A stretch of DNA of 64,000 bases from Rattus norvegicus. Its lineage: Eukaryota; Chordata; Mammalia; Rodentia; Muridae. Under the pieces are notes generated by a model. It ran no database searches. It was not told the DNA's origin and saw nothing but the letters and a program-made list of their open reading frames with translations. The stretch is taken from assembly GCF_036323735.1 (NCBI RefSeq), contig NW_026947409.1:102940-166939 (forward strand), written 5' to 3'. The position numbers were made by a program, and so were the translations under genes. Positions 46,586-57,385 of this stretch are shown in pieces. Within the stretch, counting starts at the first letter, position 1, and every line of letters starts with the position of its first letter.

Positions 46586-48199
46586 GTTGGAGATTTCATG
46601 TTTACATTTCAAATGTTATTCCCTGTCCATGTTTTCAGTCCACAAGCCCCTTAAACCTTCCCCCAACTCTTCTGTAAGGGAGTTCACATTCCCACCCATG
46701 GCCTCCCCACACTTCCCCATTTTCCCCAACACTGGGGCTCCTACCTTGGTAGAAACAAGAGTTTCTCATTACATTTTTCCCAGCAAGGCCATCCTTTGCT
46801 ACATATGCAGTTGGAACCATGGGTCTGTCTATGTATAATCTTTCTCTTGTGGTTTGGTCCTGGTATCTCTGGTTGTTTGGCAATGTTATTATTATGGGGT
46901 TGCAAATCACTTCAGCTCTTTCAATCCTTTCTCTAATTCCTCCAACCGGGTTCTGGTTCTTGGTTCAGTGGTTTGCTCTTTCCATTTTCCTCTGTATTTG
47001 ACATATTCTGGCTGTGTCTCTCAGGAGGGTTCAATATCCAGTCATTGTCAGCCTGCACTTCTTAACTTCATCCATCTTAACTAGTTTTGGTGTCTGTACA
47101 TATATGGGCTACATGTGAGTCAGGCTCTGAATGGCAGGTCCTTCAGTCACTGTTATGAACTTTGCCTCCTTATCCCCTGTCACGGGTATTTTGGTTCCCC
47201 TTTTAAAGAAGGAGTGAAGCATCTGCATTTTGGTCATCCTTCTTCAGCTTCATGTGGTCTGTGTATGGCATGATGGGTATTTCAAGCTTTTTGCTAATAT
47301 CTGTTTATCAATGAATGCATATCAAGTGTGTTTTTCTGTGATTGAGTAACCTCACTCAGGATGATATTTTCTAGTTCCTTTTATATGACTAGAATTTCAT
47401 GAAGTCATTGTTTTTACAGCTGAGTAATATTCCATTTTGTAGATGTACCACATTTCTGTATCCATTCTTCTGTTGAAGGGCATCTGGGTTCTTTCCTGCT
47501 TCTAACTATTTTAAATATGGCTGCTATGAATACAGACAAATATATTTCTCGGTTGTATGTTGGACAATATTTTGGGTATATGCTCAGGATAGTTGTAGCT
47601 GCGTCCTCATTCATGGAATGTCCAATATTCTGAGGAAACTTCAGTGTGATTTTCCGAAGGGTTGTACAAGTCTGAAATCTCACCAACAATGGAGGAGTGT
47701 TCCTCATTCTCCACATCCTCACCAGCATCTTCTGTCACCTGAGATTTATATCTTAGCCATTCTCATTGGTGTGAGGTAGACGCTCAGATTTGTTTTGATT
47801 TGAATTTCCCTGATTACTAAGTATGTTGAACATTTATTTATGTGTTTTTTGGCCATTTGATAACCTGCATCTGAGAATGTTTTGTAACTCACAGTACCCC
47901 ATTTTTAATTCTGTTTTTGCTTTCTAAAGTCTAACTTCTTAAGATCTTTGTATATTTTGGATATTACCCACTATCAGATATAGGATTGGTAAAAATGTTT
48001 TCCCAAACTGTTGGTTGCAGTTTTGTCTAAATGACAATGTATTTTGCCTTACAGAACTTTGCTATTTTATGAGGTCCTATTTGTCAATTCTTGATCTTAG
48101 AGCATAAGTCATGTTTTTTTTTTTTTTTTGTTTTTTTTTCAGGAAACTTTCTCCAGTGCCCATGTGTTGAAGACTCTTCCCCATCTTTTCTTCTATTAG
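46583..48199 (-). mobile_element. L1-D, 3' part (3' UTR and ORF2 end), antisense
   Basis: L1 in reverse, 3' terminus at 46600 ('tgtttacatttcaaatgtta'). The ORF2 end follows from about 47340 ('ctcactcaggatgatatttt' at 47353, 'accaacaatggaggagtgtt' at 47682). At 48199 it is interrupted by provirus ERV-1 in 'ttctattag' and resumes at 53492. Frames are broken. The adjoining polypyrimidine tract stands where the L1 tail would be. Confidence 0.88.
48194..48199. other. Target-site duplication of ERV-1 (left)
   Basis: TATTAG, repeated at 53492-53497 on the other side of the provirus. A 6-bp duplication is usual for class II (beta-like) ERVs. Confidence 0.85.
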
Positions 48200-48505
48200 T
48201 GTAGTGCCCACCTCGACCAGCAAGGAAGACACATCACCGTTGGATTCTTCTCAACAGCCTTTATTTCAGGAAAACCTCATTCTTGATGAGGGGGGCCCCG
48301 AGGGAAAAAAGGCACTCCCCCTAAATACAAGAAAGGCTGTGGTTGTAAATTTGTCCTCTGGGGATTGGTGGAGTATGAAATACCTTATTAGCGTGAATAT
48401 CACTCCAGTCTGATAACTGCCGGAGAAATGTCAATACATGCACATTGTAGGTGTTTATCACTAACAACCACAAGATGTCGGAGCCATCTTTAGACACTCC
48501 CTACA
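48200..48505 (-). repeat. ERV-1 3' LTR
   Basis: 306 bases, plus-strand edges TGTAGTGCCC and TCCCTACA. On the minus strand it starts TGTAGGGAG. It keeps an AATAAA (plus 'tttatt' at 48260-48265) for polyadenylation and a TATA-like 'tatttag' near 48325. Collinear with the 5' LTR with scattered substitutions. Confidence 0.88.
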
Positions 48506-48519
48506 TCTCCCTCTTTTTT
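48506..48519 (-). other. ERV-1 polypurine tract
   Basis: On the minus strand, AAAAAAGAGGGAGA directly precedes the 3' LTR. This fixes the provirus orientation. Confidence 0.8.
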
Positions 48520-48539
48520 GTTTTCTAAAAATGACTGTC

Positions 48540-49640
48540 TAGATCTTGGTGTCACATCAGTATATGTCATTGTTTCTGTCTTAGGTCGTTCTTCTCCAGG
48601 ACTCGGCCTTACTTGTCCTTGTGTAACCCTATCGACACCAAGCCCCTGTCTTAGGTTGGTCTGAACCTGAGGAATGGTGTCCGTCTCTGGATATAATGAC
48701 TTCACATGACAGTGACAAAATATAGTCTAGGGCAAACTCTTAATTTTTTAAAGAGGCCTGCCATATATTGGGAGATGCACCAATTTCAATGGCAACCATA
48801 GCCTGGTAAACAATCGCTTTGTGTCTGTCATGTTCTCGTTGTAAACCGCAAAAGAGCCATAGACATACTCCACATCCCAAGAGGACAATGGCTCCCCAGG
48901 CAAAAATGCTAGCCCATTCTTTAAAAAAAAGAGAGCATTGGTAATCCATGATGTGAAATCTCTAAACATGATGGGTTCCATTCTAGTATTGTTAAGGACA
49001 AGAATCTGTATCAGCAATTGTCTTGATAATTGCTCTGCTTTCATGGACCAGTTTCCTTTTAGATAATTTGGGATTTCTTTGTTCTGTTAGAATACTGAGA
49101 AAAGTTAACCTGTAAAGAGTAATACATGAAAAACTACAATTATGTATCCTAATCAAAGTTGTAATGTTCAACTTAGCAGAATTATTGATTGATGTGTTTT
49201 CACTGCCTGAAGAAGCTACTTGGGCAATTTGACTCAAAGCAGCCAGGATGGTTCCAGTGCCCACAGCACTATTGTTCATAGGATCTAACCAATTGGCCAA
49301 TGTGGTCCTTCACAACCATATAAAATGCTGGGAGGAATTTTTAAGAGTGAAACATAATGTATGTAACAAAGAATTATTAGTGGCAGTATACCGTTGGGGC
49401 AATTCTACATTTGGCGCTATACAAGGAACATCATGCAAACAGGATGTACAGAAAAAGTTGGAAAACAGTAGAATTGCTGTGAATTGGGATAAGTACTGGC
49501 CAGTATCTGGCAATGGCACACAGAGTGAGTGAATCAACCTGGATTACCATTTCCACCAGTAATGGTAGGGTTCGTAGTCTCATCTTCACGAATAGCAGGA
49601 GGCAGTTTGCAAGTCAAATATTCAGGCACCCATATTGGAT
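48540..49640 (-). pseudogene. ERV-1 env remnant
   Basis: Minus-strand pieces in two frames. 48992-49300 contains a region like an ectodomain of the transmembrane subunit (A-N-W-L-D-P-M-N-N, then E-S-R-A-I-I-K-T-I). 48748-49044 has a W-I-T-N-A-L segment and a hydrophobic stretch (W-A-S-I-F-A-W-G-A-I-V-L-L-G-C-G in the neighbouring frame at 48740-48949) that would be the membrane anchor. 49310-49537 holds a Cys-rich part. Most of the surface subunit is absent. Frameshifts and stops separate all parts, so no envelope protein can be made. It sits 3' of pol as expected. Confidence 0.6.
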
Positions 49641-51480
49641 TGTCTTGATTCTGTGGAAAAACACAAACAGCGCCCCTAGATCTCAAAATTACGAGTCTGG
49701 GCCACACCATTCACCAGTTAAAACATCCTTCCACTTTAAGTCTGCATTAGCCATAGGTTTAGTAGCAGCATGGCGATCCGCAGCAGTGCGGCCATGCACA
49801 TCTAAAATTAAGAAATTTAGAGTAAAAGGAGCTAAAGACAACTGTTCTCTTGGTGTTCTGCCATTGGCAATTTCCCCTTTTTGTTTTTGAAAGAGCTCTT
49901 TTAAGGTACGATCTATTCTTTTCACAATTCTTTGACCTTGGGGATTGTATGGCAATCTAGTACTATGACTGACCTGCACTGTCTGGCAAAATGTGTGAAA
50001 GGAGTTTACAGTGTAGGCAGGACCGTTGTCTGTATTGAGACTATCAGGCTTTCCCCAGGCTGCCCATGTCTGTAAGCAATGACTAATGGCATTACGAGCC
50101 TTTTCACCAGTCATCAGAGGGGCATGTATAATACGGGAACAGGTATCAACAGAAACATGAGCATATTTTAAATTTCCAAATTGAGATATGTATGTGACAT
50201 CCATCTGTCAAAATTTTCGCGGGATCAGACCACGAGGGTTAATTCACACATGAGGAAGGAGGTGAAACTGAACACAATTCTCACCTTTATACAACATCAC
50301 GAGCTGCAGCTCTAGAGATTTTAAATTTTTGTTGAAGAGTGAAAATAGGAACATGAAACTTTTGATGAAATTCTCTAGCGAGATCAACCAGAGCAGCATG
50401 AAAAATAAACTCTCTACGAGTACTAGCATCCATCAGGATGTTATTATTGGCCATGGGACCAGGAAATTTAGTATGAGCTCGGATATGTTGTATGAAAACC
50501 TTATTTTTTCTGGCCCAAAACAATTTTTGTAATACTAAAAGAATTTGACCCACAGTACTAGTCGACATAATTGGCCCTGCAATTTCAAGTGAGCGCAGAG
50601 CATTAACTACTTAAGCAGAATCAAAAATTATATTCAAAGAATCATGAAATCTTTTAAAAACTTCCAACACAATTTTACATACTGCAATTTGGGGGGTGCC
50701 TGGACTGTACTGAATTAATACTGGTTCTTGAGAATAAACCATATAGGCACCTACACCTGTTTTGGAGCTATCTCTATAAATATCTAACGCTCCAGACACA
50801 GGCTCTGAGGCAGCGAATTTAGGAATGATCACAGGATGTTCAGTAAAAAATTGTAACAAACGATCCTTAGCATAATGATTTTCAAACTCTCCATCAAAAC
50901 TACAGCATAATATGGCCCAGTCATCTATCAGGGCACACAATGTTTCCACCTGAGTGGTAGTATATGGTATAATTTTCTTGGACAAAATAACAAAATGCTG
51001 AATACAAGATTTAACACCTAACATAGCAAGCTGTTCGACAGCAGAGGAAAAATATTCAAGGGTTTTATTCGGAGAAATATGGGGATAAATCCACAGTAGT
51101 GGTCCTTTTTGCCATAGCACTCCTGTAGGCTGACGAAAAGTTCTCAGTATACACAAAAAGAGAACCTCCTTTTCCTTTTACCTTCTTAGCATTGCTTTTT
51201 CCAGTCTTTCTTCTACTTTTCTCAAGGATAATTTTGCTTCCTTGGTTACAGCACAGGGTGATGTAACCTGAGAATTTCCTTTCAGGATCTCATAGAGTGG
51301 TTGTAAATCTACTTTAGGCATTTTAATATAGGGTCAAATTCAATTTATTCTTCCTAGTAACTTTTGAAAGTCATTTAATGTTTTTACATGATTTTTTCAT
51401 CAAAAGACTGACAAAAGAATTGTAACCAGTTCACCTGGGACTTTCAGGACCTCAACAGTGGCCCTTTATCAAACTGTCTC
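49641..51480 (-). pseudogene. ERV-1 pol remnant (RT end, RNase H, integrase)
   Basis: Minus strand, in order. The end of RT/connection is near 51160-51400 (a T-L-N-D-F-Q-K-L-L-G segment, then L-Q-P-L-Y-E-I-L-K-G). 50611-51156 is the RT tail and start of RNase H, with D-I-Y-R-D-S-S-K-T-G where the family has an Asp-Gly-Ser motif. 50287-50568 is the RNase H end and the integrase N-terminal His-rich part (F-I-Q-H-I-R-A-H-T). 49689-50204 is the integrase core: M-D-V-T for the first Asp, T-D-N-G-P-A-Y for the second, and then N-P-Q-G-Q-R-I-V-K-R, where the catalytic Glu is replaced by Lys. Multiple frame breaks. RT fingers and palm and the protease are not found. Confidence 0.85.
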
Positions 51481-51639
51481 AGAGGGCTAAAGGCCCATGG
51501 AAAAGAAAACATTAATCTTGACCTTGGTCACAACCCCTTATTGGAGTAAGGTGAAGAGCCTATGCCAAGACTTTCACCTCTTATCATCTTAGAGCAAAGC
51601 CTGTTCTGTCTAGAAAGACAAAGTTACTCATACTCTGCT

Positions 51640-52365
51640 GTAGACATTTTTGAAACTACTTTAGGCACCCCCTGTCCCCAAATCTGGGGCATTTTTACCA
51701 TAGGGGCAGAAACTGGCTGCTGAGGGGACAGGATCAAAGGCACTCTCCATGTTAATGATGATGAAGGGGAAAAGTAACTTAATGCTGGAGATCAAGGGGA
51801 AAAGTAACTTAATGCTGGAGACTGACTCCTCTCTTGGAATAAAGCCAGCAGATAAGGCAGACTCTCTTAAGGAAGTTGTCTTAATGAGCACTCTCTTTCT
51901 GTGAGCAAATGTTGAAGGTCAGGTGTTCAACTGGGAGCAAGTGGAATTTTTTCTTCTGACCTTGTTCTTTGAGTTATGGATACATTCCTTTCTAGTTCTT
52001 GTTTTACTTAGAGTCTTCCCCCGCCTTACGCTCAGCCTTTTCAGATCGTTCTTTCTGTAACATTTCTAACACAGCCTGTCCCTTTTCTATAACCTGTTAA
52101 CAGCATTTCTGATCTAGGCAGGTATTCATTAAGTGCCAAACCGGCCCATCCTCTGTCTTTATAGTTCCTTGCTCCCAAGCAAAATTTAAATCTTTTCCCA
52201 GCTTATCTCAGCTGTCCACCATGAGATTCCCAGAGAGTTAGCCAAGGAGTAATGGCTTCGAAATCACTAAGAAATCTCTCTATAGTGCTTCTTTTTATCC
52301 TGTCTATTTCTTTCAAACAGCTCTTGAAGAGCCAGGAAAATTGGGTGAGACTGAGAAGTTTCCAT
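51640..52365 (-). pseudogene. ERV-1 gag remnant
   Basis: On the minus strand a Met at 52365 begins M-E-T-S-Q-S-H, followed by a beta-retroviral type gag N-terminal (matrix) segment. Another piece near 52040-52200 reads K-T-E-D-G-P-V-W-H-L, with a stop after Q-K-C-C, and on to E-K-G-Q-A-V-L-E-M-L-Q. 51661-51891 gives a proline-rich later part. Capsid and nucleocapsid (no zinc knuckle seen) are missing and frames change repeatedly. Gag in intact relatives is much longer, so a large deletion joins gag to the RT end. Confidence 0.7.
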
Positions 52366-53186
52366 GTTCACTGTAGCAGCTCCGCAGCTAGTTTTGCTCC
52401 CCCCTACTGTGTGGGCTGGGAACAAAAGCACAGATAAAACACTATGTTTCAAAAATTAACATTGGGAATCAACCAACACACCACTACTAGAGCAGGGTCC
52501 ATAAAATTAAATTTCCTTCTACTACACTTACTCCTTAGCCAGAGGCCTTATCTGGGGAAATTTTATTTAAGAGTGATTTCTTCCTCAAGTTTCCTTGTCT
52601 CTTTTCCTTTTGATTTTAAGCTTACGCTGACCAACAAGCTCCTGAATAGCTGACAGGAGGGGGTGGAGTGTGAGTTTCCCATGATCTACGACCTTATTTA
52701 CTATTGATTTACGAGCAGGGCATGCTGGAGTGTTTACTTACACACCAGTTTGTAGCTCATCATTAGTGGTCTCTACCCAGCACATGTATTCATGGCCTGG
52801 ATCGTGGCAATTCAAACAGTAGCAACACCACCACACAAAAAGGGTAAAAGGCAAAAGTGTTAGTACAACCCACAGAAGATCATTTGGGGGAAAAAAAAAC
52901 ATTGCCACGTTTCACTCACCTTTTTGCCTGTAAAACAAGGCTTTCATCATCTCTGCTTACTCAAGAGAAACTTATTTTCCCATTAGGGAAATTTTATAGT
53001 CCCTAATACACCACAACTTGATCGACACTATCCAGGATACTTATCGTCCCTTTTCTGGGAGCTTTATCATCCCTTATTCAGGAGCTTTATCGTCCCATCC
53101 AGAAACTTCCTCACGACACAGACCTGAGGCTGAAAAGTTCCGAATCCTCTTGAGAAAAGAGAATTTTCTTGGGTCCCCATACAAGT
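52366..53186 (-). other. ERV-1 5' leader
   Basis: Non-coding leader between 5' LTR and gag on the minus strand. A primer-binding site should lie just inside 53186. I see 'tggggaccc' about 7 bases in but cannot match it with confidence to a tRNA 3' end. Confidence 0.5.
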
Positions 53187-53491
53187 TGTAGCGCCCACGT
53201 CGTCCAGTAAGGAAGACACAACACCATTGGATTCTTCTCAACAGCCTTTTTTGCAGGAAAACCTCATTCTTGATATGGTGGACCCTGGGGAACAAAGGCA
53301 CCTGACTTAAATACAAGACAGGCTGTGGTTGTAAATTTGTTCTCTGGGGATTGGTGGAGTATGAAGTACCTTATTAACATGAATATCACTCCAGTCTGAT
53401 AACTGCTGGAGAAATGTCAACACATGCACCTTGTAGTTGTTTATCACTAATGATCACCGGATGTCGGAGCCATCTTTAGCCGCTCCCTACA
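53187..53491 (-). repeat. ERV-1 5' LTR
   Basis: 305 bases, plus-strand edges TGTAGCGCCC and TCCCTACA. The polyadenylation signal seen in the 3' LTR (plus 'tttatt') reads 'tttttt' here near 53247. TATA-like 'tatttaag' near 53306-53315 on the minus strand. Comparing the two LTRs gives a clock for the insertion. Confidence 0.88.
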
Positions 53492-53497
53492 TATTAG
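53492..53497. other. Target-site duplication of ERV-1 (right)
   Basis: TATTAG, matching 48194-48199. Confidence 0.85.
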
Positions 53498-54584
53498 TTT
53501 GAGTGTATCTGGTTTGATGTGAAGGTCCTTGATTCACTCGTACTTAAGCTTTGTACATGTTCTTAAAATGGTATAATTTGCACTCATCTTCATGCTGACT
53601 TCCAGTTCAACCAGCCCTCTTTTCGGAAAATGTTATGTTTCTTCCTTTGGATGGATTTATCTCCATTGACAAAGATCAAGTGAAAGGTTTGTGGGTTCAT
53701 TTCTGGGTCTTCAATTCTTTTTCACTCTCTATCTGTCTGTCCCTTACAAATACCATGGAGTTTTTATCACTATTGCTCTGTAATACTGCTGGAGTTCAGG
53801 GGTGGTGGTTCCCGCAGAAGTTCTTTTATTGTTGAGGATAGTTTTAGCTATCATGGGTTTTTCTTATTCCAAATGATTTTAAAAATTGCTCTTTCTCTCT
53901 CTATTAAAGAATTGAATTGTAATTTTGACGGGGATTGCATTGATTGTGTAGATTGCTTTTGGCAAAATGGTCATCTTTACTATATCAATTCTGTCAATTC
54001 ATGGGCCTGGAAGCTCATTGTATCTTTTGAGTTCTTCCTCAATTACTCTCTTCAGAGACTTGAATTTCTTGTCATACACATTTTTCACCTTCTTGGTAAA
54101 TCACACAACAAGATATTTTACATTATTTGGGACTATTGTGAAGTGTATGATTTCATTATTTTCATTCTCAGCTTGTTTATCCATTTAGGATAAGAAGGCT
54201 TCTGGTATGTTTGAGTTAATTTTATGCCCTGACACTTTGCTGAAGTTATTTATCAGATTAAGTAGTTCTCTGGTGGAACTTTTGGGGTCACTTAAGTATA
54301 CAATCATATCATCTGCAAATAGTAATATTTTGATATCTAACCTTCCAATTGTATCCTTTTGACCTCCTTTTGTTGTCTGGTTTCTCTGTCTATGACATGG
54401 AGTCCTGTTTTGAATAAGTAGGAAGAAAGTGGTGCAGCCTTATCTAGTCCCTGATTTTAGTGAGACTGCTTCAAGTTACTCCCCATTTAGTTTGATGTTA
54501 TCTAGAGGTTTACAGTATATTTCTTTCACTATGTTTAGAAATGGGCCTTCAATTCCTGATCTTTCTACGACTTTTATTCTGAAG
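53498..54584 (-). mobile_element. L1-D, continuation (ORF2), antisense
   Basis: L1-D resumes exactly where it stopped at 48199 ('gtttgagtgtatctggtttg' follows 'ttctattag'). It runs backward through ORF2 to the region upstream of RT motif B (54470-54570). It is interrupted again at 54584 by ERV-2 and is not seen beyond it. Confidence 0.88.
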
Positions 54585-55038
54585 TGTCACGTCCACCTCG
54601 GCTGGCAAGGAATACGCAACACAGTGGGATTCTTCTTAACAGCCTTTATTGCGGGATCACCTCTTTACTGATAAGGGGAACTCGAGCGGCAAAAGTGCTC
54701 GCCTTATGTAGAGAAGAGGCTGTGGTTATGCTAATTGTCCTTCAGGGATTGGTGGATCACGAATCACCCCACTATTACTCTGCTACTTGTCCTTCATGGA
54801 TTGGCAGAGCATGAATCCCTCATTAGCACATTACTGTCCCATCCAACTGATGCCAGGTGCAAATTCCGTGCATGAGCAGTATGCAAATACCGTTGTTCAC
54901 CACAGCAGGGCTCCGGATCACCTCATTATCATAAGGCCGCCCTGGCAAGTGGACAAGCCTATTCATCCTCGATAAGTCGTTTACTACCACACGGGACAGG
55001 ATGTCTGCGCCATCTTTGTTTTACCATGCTGCTCCCCA
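54585..55038 (-). repeat. ERV-2 3' LTR with internal U3 duplication
   Basis: About 454 bases, plus-strand left edge TGTCACGTCC, right end 'gctgctcccca'. It is longer than the ERV-1 LTR. A block beginning 'gtccttcagggattgg' (54737) recurs as 'gtccttcatggattgg' (54789), a tandem duplication of about 52 bases in U3. It also holds an octamer ATGCAAAT at 54881-54888 and an antisense AATAAA at about 54642-54647. Confidence 0.75.
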
Positions 55039-55079
55039 TTTCTCCCCCTTTTTTGTTTAATAATATGAATGGTCTAGAT

Positions 55080-56130
55080 CTGGGTGTAATGTCATTCTTT
55101 TCATTGCTCCTGTCTTAGGTCATTGCTGATGATGACTCAGACTTACCCGTCATTGGGTTCACATACAACACCTGGGCCTCCTGTCTCAGGTTGGACCGAA
55201 CTCGAGGAAATTTACCCATCTCTGGATACAATGACTCCACATGACAATGACAAAAATGATCTAGGGCGAACACTTAATCTTATAAAGAGGCCAGCCCTAT
55301 TTTGGGAGAAGCACCATTTTCAAGGATGATCATAGCCTAGTAAACAACCGCTTTGTGTCTGACATGTTGTCTTTTTAAATGGCCAATAAGCTGGAGACAT
55401 ACTCTGCATCCAAGGAGGAAAATAGCTCCCCAGGCAAACATGCCAGCCCACTCCTTAATAAAGGGAGAAAGCATTGGCAATCCATGACGTAAAATCTTCA
55501 ACTGTGATAGGGTCCAACCTAGTGCTGTTAAGTCAGTAATCTACATCAGCAATTGTCTTGATAGTTGCTCTGATTTCATGGAATAGTTCCCTTTCAGATA
55601 ATTCAAGATTTCTTTGCTCTGTTGAGAATGCTGAGAAAAGTTAACTTGCAAAGGAGTAATGCATAAGCCTCTATGGGAAGAAAAGCAGGACAGCTGCGTA
55701 ATATGATACAGTGCTTCAATTTGTCCTTGAACTAAACTATCCTTTGATTAACTAATAGGAGACCAGATACCAAATGGGTATATTGCTCACATTAGAGCTT
55801 ATATTATATTGAATATTGAAATGTGGCTCTACGCAACCAAATGCACGGCAGGGAAGAGTTCTTAAAATAAAACATAAGGTATGCGACAGGGAAAAGTTAA
55901 TGGCTGCATAGCATTGGGGCATTTCTCCATTTGGCAAAATACAGGGAGCATCACACAAACAGGAGGCAGAGGAAAAGTTTGGCAAAACAGTTGAATTGCT
56001 ATGAACTGGCATGGGTACTGGCCAGGATCTGGCAGTAGCCCACAAGATTAGTGAATCAACCTGGATTACCATTCCCAGCTATAGTAGGGTTCGTAGTCTC
56101 ATCTTCAGGAGAGCAGAAGGCAATTTTTGA
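55080..56130 (-). pseudogene. ERV-2 env remnant
   Basis: Parallel to the env remnant of ERV-1. 55752-56072 (106 codons, minus) contains the same Cys-rich stretch (S-C-L-C-D-A-P-C) as 49310-49537, and sequence down to 55080 follows the ERV-1 arrangement. Frames are broken and the surface subunit is mostly missing. Confidence 0.55.
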
Positions 56131-57385
56131 GTCAAGTGCTCAGGTACAAATTGGATTTTCTTAGTTCTGCGGAAAAAGACAAACAGCTCCCCTAGACCTC
56201 GAAATCACAAGATCTGGCCCACACCATTCACCAGTTAATACTTCCTTCCACTTTTCTTCTGCATTACTCATAGGTGTAGTAGCAGCATGGCAATCCGTGA
56301 CAGAGCGGCCATGCACGGACAAAATTAAGAAATTTAGAGTAAAAATAGCTAATGAATGTTCTTCTTTTGGTGTTTGGCCACTGGCAAATCCCCCTTTTTG
56401 CTTTTTATAAGCTCTTTTAAGGTACAATGTGCTCTTTCCACAATTCCTTGCCACTAGGGAGTGTATGGTAATCCTGTAGTATGACAAACCTGCATTGTCT
56501 GGCAAAATTCCTTAAAGGACTTTGCTGTGTAGGCAGACCCGTTGTCTGTCTTAACACTATCAGGCTTTTCCAGGCCACCCATGTGTCTAAGCAATGACTA
56601 ATGGCATTACTAGCCTTTTCACCAGTCACCAGAGTAGCATGTATAATACCAGAACAAGTATCAACAGAAAAATGAGCATATTTTAAATTTCCATATTGAA
56701 ATATGTGTGTGACATCCATCTGCCAAAGTTTTAGGGGGATCAGACAACAAGGGTGAATCCCCACATGACAAGGGTGGTGAAATTGAACACAATTCTGGCA
56801 ACTAACACCACATCACGAACTGTAGCCCTAGAGATGTTAAACTTTTGTAAAGGCAGGAACATGAATCTTTTGATGCAATTCTCTAGTAAGATCAACTGGA
56901 GCTGCATGAAAAATAAATTCTCTACGAGTACTAGCAACCATCAAGTCGTTATTATTGTCCACAGGACCAGGCGAATTAGTATGAGCTCGGATATGTTGTA
57001 TGAAAAACTTATTTTTTCTGACCCAAATCAATTTTTGTAATTCGAAAATAATTTGACATACAGTATTAGTCGAAGTAATTGGCCCTGAAATTTCAAGTGA
57101 GCGTAAACTACATAAGCAGAATTAGAAATTAAATTAAAAGAATCATGAAATATTTTAAAAACTTCCAATACCATTTTATATTCTGTGATTTGGGGTGTTC
57201 CTGGACTGTACTGAATCAATACTGTTTCTTGAGAATCAAACATGTAGGCACCTACACCTGTTTTGGAGCCATCTGTATAAATATCTAACGCTCTGAGGCA
57301 GTGACCTGAGGAAAGATCACTGGATGCTCAGTAAAAAATTGTAGCAAAGGATCCTTAGGATAATGATTGTCAAACTCTAAATCAT
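56131..57385 (-). pseudogene. ERV-2 pol remnant (RNase H part, integrase)
   Basis: Minus strand: RNase H end (57028-57243), integrase N-terminal part (56740-57031, with F-I-Q-H-I-R-A-H-T), integrase core (56417-56764, with M-D-V-T and a G-L-P-T-like decayed second Asp region), and integrase C-terminal part (56161-56505, V-L-T-G-E-W-C-G-P-D). Frames overlap because of indels. All broken. Confidence 0.8.

Larger units (their letters stand above)
48200..53491 (-). mobile_element. ERV-1: deleted class II endogenous provirus
   Basis: A 5.3 kb provirus in the minus orientation inside L1-D. Paired LTRs (53187-53491 is the 5' LTR, 48200-48505 the 3' LTR), 6-bp target repeats and a polypurine tract prove retroviral insertion. 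Order on the minus strand: 5' LTR, leader, gag remnant, RT end, RNase H, integrase, env remnant, 3' LTR. Protease and most of RT are missing, as is most of gag, so it is an internally deleted copy, and all genes carry stops. Beta-retrovirus-like by its gag N-terminus, pol sequence and 6-bp target repeat. It cannot replicate by itself. Confidence 0.9.
54585..57385 (-). mobile_element. ERV-2: truncated class II provirus
   Basis: Same family and orientation as ERV-1, with a 3' LTR, env remnant, integrase and RNase H in collinear order. Its 5' part (LTR, gag, RT) is absent: at about 57385 ('tgtcaaactct') the retroviral match stops and a sense L1 fragment begins. Inserted in L1-D after 'ctgaag'; the right target repeat is lost. 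It is more diverged than ERV-1 at many positions. Confidence 0.85.

Noticed and set aside
46299..46838. A 179-codon plus-strand frame rich in Ser, and matching Glu/Lys/Leu frames
   Set aside because: Made by the (TTC)n(TC)n microsatellite; the non-repeat ends are antisense L1 3' UTR.
53170..53186. Candidate primer-binding site of ERV-1 ('tggggaccc' on the minus strand)
   Set aside because: Its distance from the LTR is larger than usual and I could not match it to a tRNA 3' end, so it is not listed as a feature.
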